A DNA stretch of 35,013 bases from LW23 sp041287705 (GTDB taxonomy: Bacteria; Verrucomicrobiota; Verrucomicrobiia; Methylacidiphilales; UBA1321). The DNA lies in contig JBGGNE010000043.1 in NCBI GenBank assembly GCA_041287705.1, positions 1 through 35,013 on the forward strand, written 5' to 3'. The translations under genes were made by a program, and so were the position numbers. Every line of letters begins with the position of its first letter. Positions within the stretch are counted from its first letter, which is position 1. This document shows, one piece after another, positions 25,784 through 34,378 of the stretch. The notes beneath the pieces are model-generated. The model saw nothing but the letters and a program-made list of their open reading frames with translations, did not search any database and was not told the DNA's origin.

Positions 25784-28003
25784 ATGAGCCAATCTTTACT
25801 CAGCAAAGCCGCGGAACTCATCCGCGCATGGGATGGCCCGCTTACGAGGGATCTTGTTCAGACTCCCGGCAAGTTTGGACTGGGACGCGTTCCTTCGCGT
25901 CTGGTGCCAAACGCCACTACCACGATGGTTTGCGGCTTTTGCTCAACGGGTTGCGGCCTCAATATCCACCTGAAGGATGGTCAGGCAGTGAATCTCAGCG
26001 CGGCGACTGACTACCCGGTTAATATGGGTATGGCGTGCCCCAAGGGCTGGGAAGCGCTGACGCCTCTGGCAGCGGCGGATCGCGCAACGACCCCGTGGTT
26101 GCGAGATCGCAGAGGCAAGCTTCATCCGACCACGTGGCCCGTAGCGCTGGATACTTTTGTGCGCGAGTTTAAAGGCGTGCAGGAACGGCACGGGGCAGCA
26201 TCAGTTGCGTATATCAGCACGGGCCAGATTGTCTGTGAGGAAATGGCGCTGCTGGGCGCCGTGGCCAAGTTTGGTATGGGCCTGCTTCATGGCGACGGCA
26301 ACACAAGGCAATGCATGGCCACCGCCGCCACTGCATACAAGCAGTCGTTCGGCTTCGATGCGCCGCCCTTTACCTACCAGGATTTCGAGGATTCCGACGT
26401 TCTTGTCTTCGTCGGCTCCAATCTCTGCATTGCCCATCCCATCATGTGGCAGCGCGTGTGCCGCAATCCAAACAAGCCGGAAATCATTGTTCTGGATCCC
26501 CGCAAGACAGAAACCGCGATGGCGGCCACGCAGCACTACGCCCTGAGGCCAAAGTCCGACCTGACGCTTCTGTACGGCATAGCCCAGATGCTGATCTCCA
26601 GCGGTGCCGTAAAGCGGGATTATGTGGAAGCCAGCACAACAGGTTACGCCGAGTTTGAAGCATTCGTCTCCGCATTCACGCCCGAGCGAACTTCGCGCGA
26701 CACAGGTCTGCCTGTCGCCCAGCTTCAGCGTCTGGTCGATACAATCCGGAATGGCAAACGGGTTTCGTTCTGGTGGACCATGGGCGTCAATCAGGGCCAC
26801 GAAGCCACACGTACCGCTCAGGCCATTATCAATATCTGCCTGATGACCGGCAACATAGGCCGTCCCGGTACAGGCGCCAACTCGATTACCGGCCAGTGCA
26901 ACGCCATGGGGTCGCGACTCTTCAGCAACACCACGAACCTCATCGGCGGGCATGACTTTCTGAAAGCCGCGCATCGGGAAAAAATCTCAGACATTCTCGG
27001 CATTCCGATCGAGCGCATTCCCACCCAGAACAGTCTCGCCTACGATCAGATTATCGAAGGAATCGACAGCGGTTCCATTCGCGGCCTCTGGATCATTGCC
27101 ACCAATACGGCGCACTCGTGGATTCATCAGAATCGATTCAAAGAGCTTGCCAAAAAGCTGGAATTCCTGGTAGTGCAGGACATGTACCACACGACCGAAA
27201 CGGCTCAGATGGCGAATCTGATTCTGCCCGCCGCGGCCTGGGGGGAGAAGGACGGTACTTTCATCAATTCCGAACGCCGGATTGGACTGGCCAAAAAGGT
27301 CTCCAAAGCACCCGGTCAGGCACTTTCCGATTTCAACATCCTGCGACTGATCGCGGAGCAATGGGGATGCGGCGAGATGTTTCGCAAATGGGCCACACCC
27401 GAAGCCGTCTTTCAAATCCTGAAACAGATAAGCCGGGGCCAGCCCTGCGACATCAGTGGGATTGAAGACTACAACATGCTGGATGCAAACGGCGGCCTGC
27501 AATGGCCGGTGCCGGAAGGAGCTACCCAGCCTATAGCTCAGCAACGCCGCCTGTTTGAGGATGGCCGCTACTATCATCCCGACGGCAAAGCGCGCTTCCT
27601 TTTCGACGAACCGCGCGATGTGGCGGAGCCTGTAGATGAAGCCTATCCCTTCGTCCTGTTGACGGGCCGTGGCAGCTCCTCGCAATGGCATACCCAGACG
27701 CGCACATCAAAGTCGGCCGTATTGCGACAACTCTACCCGCAGGGTAACCGCGTCGAAATCAACCCGGAAGACGCCGCCCGTCTGGGAATCAAACCCAATA
27801 CAGTGGTCGAGGTGAGTTCACGCCGTGGACAGTTGCTGGCGACAGCACACATCACCGCGATTGTGCAGCCGGGCCAGGTTTTTGTTCCGATGCATGAGGC
27901 GACCACAAACCAGCTTACCTTCCCGTCTTTCGATCCTCACTCGCGCCAGCCTTCCTACAAATCATGCGCCGTAAATGTAAAGCTGGTAACTGAGAAACAC
28001 TGA
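25784..28003 (+). CDS. nasA: Molybdopterin nitrate reductase catalytic subunit, NasA/NarB type
   Basis: A 739-residue Mo-bis-MGD oxidoreductase reducing nitrate to nitrite. The N-terminal [4Fe-4S] ligands are Cys50, Cys53, Cys57 and Cys85 (CGFCSTGCG, then ACPKGWE). The Mo ligand is Cys177 in NTRQCMATAATAYKQSFG. GKRVSFWWTMGVNQ and TGNIGRPGTGANSITGQCNAMGSR are typical of assimilatory/periplasmic nitrate reductases, and the C-terminal MopB domain includes GRGSSSQWHTQTRT. No Tat signal is present, so the enzyme should be cytoplasmic, as expected for the assimilatory type. The ATG at 25784 is chosen because it starts the conserved region 20 bp after the preceding stop; a longer frame would overlap that gene. 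No extra [2Fe-2S] domain is seen. It is the last gene of the operon. Confidence 0.93.
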   Translation: MSQSLLSKAAELIRAWDGPLTRDLVQTPGKFGLGRVPSRLVPNATTTMVCGFCSTGCGLNIHLKDGQAVNLSAATDYPVNMGMACPKGWEALTPLAAADRATTPWLRDRRGKLHPTTWPVALDTFVREFKGVQERHGAASVAYISTGQIVCEEMALLGAVAKFGMGLLHGDGNTRQCMATAATAYKQSFGFDAPPFTYQDFEDSDVLVFVGSNLCIAHPIMWQRVCRNPNKPEIIVLDPRKTETAMAATQHYALRPKSDLTLLYGIAQMLISSGAVKRDYVEASTTGYAEFEAFVSAFTPERTSRDTGLPVAQLQRLVDTIRNGKRVSFWWTMGVNQGHEATRTAQAIINICLMTGNIGRPGTGANSITGQCNAMGSRLFSNTTNLIGGHDFLKAAHREKISDILGIPIERIPTQNSLAYDQIIEGIDSGSIRGLWIIATNTAHSWIHQNRFKELAKKLEFLVVQDMYHTTETAQMANLILPAAAWGEKDGTFINSERRIGLAKKVSKAPGQALSDFNILRLIAEQWGCGEMFRKWATPEAVFQILKQISRGQPCDISGIEDYNMLDANGGLQWPVPEGATQPIAQQRRLFEDGRYYHPDGKARFLFDEPRDVAEPVDEAYPFVLLTGRGSSSQWHTQTRTSKSAVLRQLYPQGNRVEINPEDAARLGIKPNTVVEVSSRRGQLLATAHITAIVQPGQVFVPMHEATTNQLTFPSFDPHSRQPSYKSCAVNVKLVTEKH

Positions 28004-28016
28004 TCGCCGCATTACT

Positions 28017-28631
28017 CTACATAATATTGCTCATCTGCTGTTCAGCAATATAGGCGCAGCCGTTTGCTTCATCCAGGTAGATGCGAAGATCATAACCGTT
28101 ATGATGGATAACGCCTCGGTACATTCGCATTTCGCGCCATCCTGAAGGTAGAATATTCGTAAAAGCAGCTGCCGCTTTATCTACAGTTTTATCCGTTGAG
28201 TTAACACGCGCGCAGCCCATATTGCCGGCCAGCATCTTCAGTTCTTTATAACTACCTTCCACCTTATACATGTAAAGGTGAACCTGGCAGCTGATATGCT
28301 GGTAGTGACAGGAAACCAGCTTGATTTTGGGTGGTACTTCCATCTTGTAGCAACTCGCAAAGTTGCTTTGCAGACAACCCTGGTCCGTCTGCTTCTCAAA
28401 ACCACCAAACGAACCTTCGCTATCGCCGTTACCGTTATTACTATTGCCGGCGCCGCATGTTGGCATCGACATGCAGCTCTGAACAAGGTCCCACAGTCCC
28501 TTCAGATCATCATTATTGCCGGTCTGAAGCGCGTTATATGCATAGGCGGAGATGCCCGCCAGCGTCGCCAGCACCAACAGATAAAGAACATTGATGAGGC
28601 GAACGCCAGACATGTCGGCAGACTGCCTCAT
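28017..28631 (-). CDS. Membrane-anchored Cys-containing protein of unknown function
   Basis: A 204-residue protein I do not recognise. The ATG at 28631 is chosen because GGAG lies 5 bp ahead of it; a TTG further upstream would overlap the ABC exporter gene. After MRQSADMSGVR comes one hydrophobic segment (LINVLYLLVLATLAGISAYAY), probably an uncleaved anchor, so the rest faces the periplasm. A Gly/Asn/Ser-rich linker (GAGNSNNGNGDSEGSFGG) follows, then a folded domain with at least eight Cys overall, which could form disulfides. It starts 34 bp after the MsbA-like exporter on the same strand and converges on nasA with a 13-bp gap, so it may belong with the exporter. Confidence 0.7.
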   Translation of the reverse strand: MRQSADMSGVRLINVLYLLVLATLAGISAYAYNALQTGNNDDLKGLWDLVQSCMSMPTCGAGNSNNGNGDSEGSFGGFEKQTDQGCLQSNFASCYKMEVPPKIKLVSCHYQHISCQVHLYMYKVEGSYKELKMLAGNMGCARVNSTDKTVDKAAAAFTNILPSGWREMRMYRGVIHHNGYDLRIYLDEANGCAYIAEQQMSNIM

Positions 28632-28665
28632 CGCCGCTCCAAATACAACACAAAAAGTATATGCG

Positions 28666-30450
28666 CTATCTTTCGTCAAACACCTTTTCTAACTGTTCGT
28701 CGCGAATGACATCGCCCTGTTGAATGCGACACAGCTTGGCATATAACCCGTTGATCGCCAGCAGCTCATCATGCGTGCCGTGCTCGATGACCGCTCCGCC
28801 TTTAATAACGGCGATCTGATCCGCGTTGCGAATCGTCGAAAGCCGGTGCGCAATAATAAGCGAGGTGCGCCCTGCCAGCAAATGATCCAGCGCATCCTGA
28901 ATTTTGCGTTCCGTGGCTGTATCAACACTGGCCGTCGCTTCATCCAGTATAAGCACCGGGGGATTCTTCAGCAATGCACGGGCAATGGAAACGCGCTGCT
29001 TCTCGCCAATGGAAAGCTTTACTCCGCGCTCGCCCACCTTGGTATTATAGAGATCAGGCCAGGTGGAGATAAAATCATGCGCATGGGCAGCACGCGCCGC
29101 AGCCTCGATCTCCGCCAGCGTCGCATCGGGCTTGCCAAAGCGCAGGTTCTCCATAATCGTGCCATTGAACAGGAAGCTCTCCTGAGTAACAACCCCAACC
29201 TGGCTGCGCAGATCTTCCAGCCCCGGTTCTCGAATATCTCTACCATCCAGCAGAATCGAGCCTCCCGTCAGCTCATAGAAACGTGGGAGCAGCGATGCAA
29301 TAGTTGTTTTGCCGGCACCAGACGGCCCCACAAGCGCTAACGAAGTCCCCGCGGGAATTCGGAAATTGATGTTGTGCAGAATAGGCTGGTCCGGACGATA
29401 CGCAAAAGCGATATCGCGATACTCCAGCTCCCCACGCACATGGGTAAGCTGCTGGCTGGAAGTCGTGCCTTCCGCAACAGGCATCGGCTCGTAACGCTCA
29501 CGCTGCGCATCCATGATTTCAAACACGCGACCACCGGCCGCGCGTCCCGCCTGAAACAGCTGGTTCAGCTGATGCAGCCGGTTGATCGGATCATAAAACA
29601 TGTGTGTGTAGAGAAGAAACGTCACCAGATTACCCGGCGAGAATCGGCCCGCGGCCACATCATATCCACCTATCAACAGCACCAGCAGAAAGCCCAGCGA
29701 GCCAATAAAAGTCATACTGGGCGAATAAATGGCCCACGCACGCATGACGCCAAGAGTGGTGCGCCGCACTTCGTCGGACTGCGCTGCGAAACGCGCTGCC
29801 TCCTGCCCTTCACGCGCGTAAGATTTAATCTGACGAATGCCCTGCAAATTGTCATGCAGCAGCGAATTCATGGCGGACGCGGCTGTTCGAGCTGCTTTAT
29901 ATCGGGTATGAGCTGTCGTGGTAAAAAGCCACGCGCCGATGATCATCAGAACGATAGGCAGCAGCATCCACGCAAACAGTCCGGGGCTCAGCCAGCACAG
30001 GACAACGCCGACGCCGACAATCTGCAACGTGGCCACGACACCGCCTTCGATACCGTCAATCAGCATCCGCTCCAGAGCGGTCACGTCGTCCGTCACGCGC
30101 GTCATCAGATCGCCCGTCGCGCGGTTATCGTACCAGTTCAGAGGCAGGCGCTGCAGGCTTTCGTAGATATCCTGACGCAAATCGACAATCACATTCTGCT
30201 CAAACGTATTATTCAGATAAATGCGCAGACTGTTGAACAAATCGCGAAGCAGGAACGCCCCGCCGACCGCCATGACGTAGGGCAGCAGCCGGGAAGCTGA
30301 ATCCGGCTTGGTGGCGGCATCCAGCAGCAGACCTGTTGCCTTGGGAAAGACCATGCCGGCCAGAGTCGTCAGGATTGCGCAGGCCAGGGTGCCGGCGGCA
30401 TAAAGAGGATAGCGACGGGCATAAACCCAGACGCGTAGAAACATTTGCAT
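28666..30450 (-). CDS. MsbA-like ABC exporter (membrane domain fused to ATPase)
   Basis: A 594-residue half-transporter that would work as a homodimer in the inner membrane to export a lipid, peptide or drug. Residues about 10-310 hold six membrane helices, with coupling-helix features such as QNVIVDLRQDIYESLQRLPL. The ATPase has Walker A GPSGAGKTT, the Q-loop VTQESFLFNGT, the signature LSIGEKQR (Ile in place of Gly), Walker B VLILDEATASVD and the switch His in IIAHRLSTIRNAD. The partial ATPase at the start of the window has the same architecture at its C-terminus but differs in sequence. The start follows AATTATTGTC without a Shine-Dalgarno. The substrate cannot be inferred. Confidence 0.93.
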   Translation of the reverse strand: MQMFLRVWVYARRYPLYAAGTLACAILTTLAGMVFPKATGLLLDAATKPDSASRLLPYVMAVGGAFLLRDLFNSLRIYLNNTFEQNVIVDLRQDIYESLQRLPLNWYDNRATGDLMTRVTDDVTALERMLIDGIEGGVVATLQIVGVGVVLCWLSPGLFAWMLLPIVLMIIGAWLFTTTAHTRYKAARTAASAMNSLLHDNLQGIRQIKSYAREGQEAARFAAQSDEVRRTTLGVMRAWAIYSPSMTFIGSLGFLLVLLIGGYDVAAGRFSPGNLVTFLLYTHMFYDPINRLHQLNQLFQAGRAAGGRVFEIMDAQRERYEPMPVAEGTTSSQQLTHVRGELEYRDIAFAYRPDQPILHNINFRIPAGTSLALVGPSGAGKTTIASLLPRFYELTGGSILLDGRDIREPGLEDLRSQVGVVTQESFLFNGTIMENLRFGKPDATLAEIEAAARAAHAHDFISTWPDLYNTKVGERGVKLSIGEKQRVSIARALLKNPPVLILDEATASVDTATERKIQDALDHLLAGRTSLIIAHRLSTIRNADQIAVIKGGAVIEHGTHDELLAINGLYAKLCRIQQGDVIRDEQLEKVFDER

Positions 30451-30762
30451 GACAATAATTTACCAGCGTGGCGCCGCCCCGGTTCTGGGGAATTGGTCGG
30501 GAAAAGGATTCGGACCAATCGCAGGCGTTAAAACGAGCACTTACCTATAGTGCAACCAATCGCTAATGGCAAGGGTAACAAAGGAAACAGTGTCCTCATC
30601 CCTTAAGGAGGCGTCTCTTTCGAAGTTGTTCTTGTTTCATGTGCTGCATCTCTTTTCATTCTGCACTTCCCCGTGACATATGTAGCAAAACCAATGTTTA
30701 GAGCGAAAACGGCTTGGATACGGCTTGCCCTCCGCCAGAAAAAGGTAATACTGGACCTCCTT
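30451..30762. other. 312-bp divergent spacer between ABC exporter and rhodanese genes
   Basis: No gene is supported. It holds an inverted repeat ATTGGTC (30492-30498) / GACCAAT (30513-30519) and a direct repeat ACCAATCGC at 30514-30522 and 30555-30563; these may be operator sites for the exporter gene. AAGGAGG occurs near 30605 but no start codon lies at a useful distance. Confidence 0.4.
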
Positions 30763-31080
30763 ATGACATTATCGGTTCAGGAGCTGGCACAGAAACAGGC
30801 ACGGGGCGAAAAGCTCCGCCTGGTGGATGTGCGCGAGCCGGATGAGTGGCAGATCTGCCGCATTCCCGGCGCGGAACTAATTCCGCTACAAGAATTTGCG
30901 CAACAGGCGCCCGAAAAGCTGGAAGAAGACGAAGCCATCGTGCTCTACTGCCATCATGGCATGCGCTCGGCCCGGGCGCAGCGTTTTTTGCAGGAGCGCG
31001 GTTACAAGAACGTCTTGAACCTGACGGGCGGCATCGACGCATGGTCCCAGCAGGTGGACCCAAAAGTCGCTCGCTATTAG
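30763..31080 (+). CDS. Single-domain rhodanese-like sulfurtransferase
   Basis: A 105-residue rhodanese domain, the size of GlpE-type proteins. The family signatures LRLVDVREPDEWQICRIPGA (18-37) and the active loop YCHHGMRSARA with Cys63 are intact, followed by LTGGIDAW, which is almost invariant in these proteins. It should carry a persulfide on Cys63 and donate sulfur to an acceptor such as thiosulfate-, cyanide- or cofactor-related proteins. The ATG at 30763 is preferred to a start 90 bp upstream because the conserved part begins there. It is 157 bp ahead of the phosphate acetyltransferase gene and probably transcribed separately. Confidence 0.9.
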   Translation: MTLSVQELAQKQARGEKLRLVDVREPDEWQICRIPGAELIPLQEFAQQAPEKLEEDEAIVLYCHHGMRSARAQRFLQERGYKNVLNLTGGIDAWSQQVDPKVARY

Positions 31081-31237
31081 AACGCAATGCGACCGAGAAA
31101 GAAATGAATTGCCCAAGGCGATGAACATACTCAGGCCGTACATCATCCGCATTTAAAAACTTTTTTAAGCCCACAGTTTCGCCGGCCTGCGCGCACGAGC
31201 TCACACCCTTTTTCACCCCTGTTCTGACTGGTTTCTC

Positions 31238-32290
31238 ATGAAATTCATCCGTCATCTTTTCGAAAAGTTACAGCAATACCCGAAGCGCATTATTTTTCCG
31301 GAAGGCACGGAGCCCATGATCCTGATGGCGGCATCAGAATATGTGCAGTGCAAACTGGGTGTCGCCATCGTTCTGGGTGAAAAAGCCGCGATCGAGAAAG
31401 TGGCTTCCGATAAAGGCATCCCGCTCAACAGGATTCACATTATCGAGCCCGCCAAGGCCGACGATCTCCAGCTTTTCATGAAGAAGCTGGAGGCGATGCC
31501 AAGGTACAAGGGCATTAACGAAGCTGACGCCCTGAAGATCGTCACCCACCCTAACTACTTTGCCAGCATGATGTTGCATGGCGGCCAGGTAGACGGACTG
31601 GTAGGCGGTTACACCTCCGCCTCGGGCAGCATTCTGCGCCCCCTCTTCCAGATCATTAAGCCCCTGCCGGGTGTTAAAACAATTTCCAGCTGCATGATTC
31701 TACAGGTTCCGGCATGTGAGCTGGGCGATCAGGGTCTGTTCTACTTTGCGGACTGCGGCGTTATTCCTAACCCGACCGTTGAACAGCTCGCCAACATTGC
31801 TGTGGAAACCGCCAAGCTCAATCGTCAGTTGACCGGCGAAGCGCCACGCGTCGCCATGCTTTCCTACTCAACCAAAGGCAGCGCCAAGACTCAGGATACG
31901 GAAAAGATCGCGGCGGCCACCTCCCTGGCCAGGCAGTATTTTATCGACCACGATCTCGACGTTGAAATTGATGGCGAACTGCAGGTCGACGCCGCTCTGG
32001 TAAGGGAAGTGGCTGATATCAAAGCCAAGGACAGCCCGGTCGCCGGCCGCGCCAATGTTTTGATCTTCCCTGATCTGAACTCGGGCAACATCGCCATGAA
32101 GCTGGTGCATCGCCTGACGAACGCCAAGGCCTTCGGACAGATCCTTCTGGGTCTGGACCGTCCCGCGGCCGATCTTTCCCGCGGCGCATCAGTGGATGAA
32201 ATCGTAGGTATCGCGGCAATCATCGGCATGCGCGCCGTCCATTACCGCCAATTATACCCCGAACAAGGCGCCCGCTACCTGAAGACATAG
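31238..32290 (+). CDS. pta: Phosphate acetyltransferase, catalytic domain only
   Basis: A 350-residue PTA_PTB-family enzyme interconverting acetyl-CoA plus phosphate with acetyl phosphate plus CoA. It begins directly with the catalytic domain (KRIIFPEGTEPMILMAA) and shows the conserved MLHGGQVDGLVGG, SSCMIL, ADCGVIPNPT, MLSYSTKGS, DGELQVDAALV and NVLIFPDLNSGNI blocks. Long proteobacterial Pta proteins carry P-loop and DRTGG domains in front of this one; here they are encoded by the next gene on the strand, 114 bp later. An A/T palindrome (TTAAAAA...TTTTTAA at 31153-31168) lies upstream in the probable promoter. No acetate kinase gene is visible nearby. Confidence 0.93.
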   Translation: MKFIRHLFEKLQQYPKRIIFPEGTEPMILMAASEYVQCKLGVAIVLGEKAAIEKVASDKGIPLNRIHIIEPAKADDLQLFMKKLEAMPRYKGINEADALKIVTHPNYFASMMLHGGQVDGLVGGYTSASGSILRPLFQIIKPLPGVKTISSCMILQVPACELGDQGLFYFADCGVIPNPTVEQLANIAVETAKLNRQLTGEAPRVAMLSYSTKGSAKTQDTEKIAAATSLARQYFIDHDLDVEIDGELQVDAALVREVADIKAKDSPVAGRANVLIFPDLNSGNIAMKLVHRLTNAKAFGQILLGLDRPAADLSRGASVDEIVGIAAIIGMRAVHYRQLYPEQGARYLKT

Positions 32291-32404
32291 CAACACACGG
32301 GTAAAAGATATGCCCCTGGCTATTATTTCGCTCTTGATCCGATCAACGATTTCCGTTCTTCTCCCTACCAGAGCCCAGCATCACGCAGGCTTTCACGCCC
32401 ACAC

Positions 32405-33748
32405 ATGAACGAGACGCCCGTCACCCCCGACAATCCTGTTGACCCCACGGCCGAAACAGCCGCGGAATCCAATCCCGGCAGCAATGAAGGTGTCAGCAAC
32501 GGCGGCGGTGCGAAGGCAAAACCGGCAGGGCCCACGGAAGTCGGCGTGCACGATCTGCGCAATTTTATTACGCCCCGCATCTTCGTCGCAGCCACACGCA
32601 TGGACGATGGCAAGACGACCACATGCGTAGGTCTCTTCGCGGCCCTGCAACGCTACTTTACCAATATCGGCTACATTAAGCCCGTGGGTCAGCGCTTTGT
32701 ACACGTGGAAGGCGAGAAGATTGACGAAGACAGCGTCCTGATCAACGAGACGTATCGCGTCCGCTCCCCCCTGAAGGCAATGAGCCCTATTGCGGTGGAA
32801 CCGGATTTTACCCGCAAGTATCTGGCTGGCGGCAACCGCGATGACCTGCACCGTCGCGTTCAGTTCGCATTTGACGAAGCCAGCTGGGAAAAGGATTACA
32901 TCATTATCGAAGGCACAGGGCACGCCGGCGTAGGCAGTGTCTTCGATCTGTCCAACGCTCTGGTAGCCAAGCTGTTGCACAGCAAGGTCGTGATTGTCAG
33001 CCAGGGTGGCATCGGCAAACCGATCGATGAAATAGCACTGAATCTCGCACTGTTTGAGAAACATGGGGTCGAAGTTATTGGCGCCATTCTCAATAAGGTG
33101 ATCCCGGAAAAGATGGAAGCGCATACTGAGTTCGCGGCCCGTGGACTCGAACGCATGGGTTTGCCCCTGCTGGGCGTCGTTCCTTTACACCAGGAGTTGC
33201 GTAAACCGACACTCAACCAGGTTTGCCACCAGATTCGCGGTGAATTTCTCGCAGGTGCAGATCTCAAGCGCCGCCGCGTATCGAAAGTAATTATAGGCGC
33301 CATGGCCCCCGCACGCGTGGTACGCCATCTGCAACCCGGCGCAGTAGTCATTACTCCCGGCGATCGTGATGATCTGGTGCACGCACTCCTTCAGGTGGAA
33401 ACAAGTCAGCCAGGCTCGCTTTCCGGTGTCGTACTCACTGGAGATTTAAGCCTGCCACAAAGCCTGCTGGATATGCTGGAACAGCGGTGTTCCCTGCCGA
33501 TTATATCCTCAAAATATGATATATATGCGATTGCAAGTGCAATCAATCACATGCAGGTAAAGACAGAAGTTGGCGACAGAGACAAGATTTCACTGATCCA
33601 GGAACTAATCCACCAGAACGTGCAGGTCGAAAAGATCATCCAGTTAACGGGCGGAAAACTCCGCAGGCCTGAGGATGTACTTGCAGAACGTGAAATGGCA
33701 GATGGTGGAAACGATGCTTCCACACTGCCCGAAGTGATTCAGCTTTGA
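32405..33748 (+). CDS. P-loop plus DRTGG-like protein, the detached regulatory part of Pta
   Basis: A 447-residue protein matching the N-terminal half of long-form phosphate acetyltransferases (BioD/CobB-like P-loop domain, then a DRTGG-like domain). Residues 1-50 are Pro/Asn/Ser-rich. The P-loop-like motif is ATRMDDGKTTT (63-73), more like an active dethiobiotin-synthase-type loop than the degenerate loop of many Pta proteins. IIIEGTGHAGVGSVFDLSNA and VIVSQGGIGKPIDEIALNL are typical of the domain. Residues about 295-420 hold the second domain (IIGAMAPARVVRHLQPGAVVITPGDRDD). It follows the catalytic gene on the same strand, so the two products probably form one complex; the effector is unknown. 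Confidence 0.87.
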   Translation: MNETPVTPDNPVDPTAETAAESNPGSNEGVSNGGGAKAKPAGPTEVGVHDLRNFITPRIFVAATRMDDGKTTTCVGLFAALQRYFTNIGYIKPVGQRFVHVEGEKIDEDSVLINETYRVRSPLKAMSPIAVEPDFTRKYLAGGNRDDLHRRVQFAFDEASWEKDYIIIEGTGHAGVGSVFDLSNALVAKLLHSKVVIVSQGGIGKPIDEIALNLALFEKHGVEVIGAILNKVIPEKMEAHTEFAARGLERMGLPLLGVVPLHQELRKPTLNQVCHQIRGEFLAGADLKRRRVSKVIIGAMAPARVVRHLQPGAVVITPGDRDDLVHALLQVETSQPGSLSGVVLTGDLSLPQSLLDMLEQRCSLPIISSKYDIYAIASAINHMQVKTEVGDRDKISLIQELIHQNVQVEKIIQLTGGKLRRPEDVLAEREMADGGNDASTLPEVIQL

Positions 33749-33771
33749 TGGAAGAAAAGCTCCTTCCAAAC

Positions 33772-33791
33772 AGCCTCACATAGCCTCACAT
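33772..33791. repeat. Tandem duplication of a 10-bp unit
   Basis: AGCCTCACAT occurs twice head to tail, 24 bp after the DRTGG-like gene. No function is evident. Confidence 0.6.
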
Positions 33792-33802
33792 CAGTAGTCC
33801 GC

Positions 33803-33830
33803 AAAAAAGCCGCATCGGTAAGGATGCGGC
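33803..33830 (-). terminator. Rho-independent terminator for the pilin gene
   Basis: GCCGCATC (33809-33816) and GATGCGGC (33823-33830) form a perfect 8-bp stem with a 6-nt loop. AAAAAA at 33803-33808 reads as a U-tract after the stem on the minus strand, so it ends transcription of the pilin gene that stops at 33891. Confidence 0.82.
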
Positions 33831-33890
33831 CCGGCGCGAGCAGATATCAGTAACCTGCTCGCATCAAATATGGTGAGCAGGGTTAATTAA

Positions 33891-34136
33891 TTAATCATCC
33901 ACGCTCTTATAATCCCCGCCGTAAGGAGCATAAATTACTTTATTCACCTTATCAAAGACAAAAATACACATCTGATACACACCAGGTACGCGAGTCCCGT
34001 TAGGGAGCTTTACGCCGTAGAGCGCAGCCGTTATGTAAATGGAAATCATGAACAGCACCAGGCTATACTCCACGAGCGTTTGTCCGGAGCGCCGCTTTTT
34101 ACAGCGGGAAATTGTGGAGAGATTTGAAGAGGCCAT
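33891..34136 (-). CDS. Flp/TadE-like pilin or pseudopilin
   Basis: An 81-residue protein with a class III prepilin-type N-terminus: a basic leader (SRCKKRRSG) ending at Gly18, then QTLVEYSLVLFMISIYITAAL, with Glu23 at +5 and Tyr24, matching the G/xxxxEY rule of Flp and TadE-like proteins. The hydrophobic stretch would pack in a pilus core or anchor the protein. The C-terminal 40 residues (from LPNGTRVPG) are longer than in a minimal Flp pilin, pointing to a minor pilin. No tad secretion genes are within the window. The gene has its own terminator and a 5' region with inverted repeats. Confidence 0.75.
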   Translation of the reverse strand: MASSNLSTISRCKKRRSGQTLVEYSLVLFMISIYITAALYGVKLPNGTRVPGVYQMCIFVFDKVNKVIYAPYGGDYKSVDD

Positions 34137-34378
34137 GGCTTTTTCCAGTTATTTTGTAAAATATCGCTTTCGCCATTGAGTTGCAAGGCGAAAATGTAGC
34201 TGGTTAAAATTGCAGCTTTTCAAGTGTCAAGGTCTCGACACAAAAGCCAGTTACTTAACCACGTGAAGTTTGAGTGCAGTTTTCATACCATTTGCGCGCC
34301 ATCTTATGCCGAAGGATCAGATTATCCTAGGTATGCCTCGCTGTAACCTTGATCAGCTGTCCAACGTCTTCTCGAAGC
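34137..34378. promoter_or_regulatory. Divergent intergenic region with two inverted repeats
   Basis: TTTCGCC (34168-34174) pairs with GGCGAAA (34187-34193) across 12 bp, close to the pilin start. GTGTC (34224-34228) pairs with GACAC (34237-34241), extended by GCTTTT (34215-34220) with AAAAGC (34242-34247) around a 3-nt bulge. These could be operators or RNA stems in front of the pilin gene or its divergent neighbour; no promoter consensus is certain. Confidence 0.4.

Noticed and set aside
33745..33775. Terminator directly after the DRTGG-like gene (GGAAG...CTTCC)
   Set aside because: The stem is only 5 bp and is followed by AAAC, not a T-tract on the plus strand.
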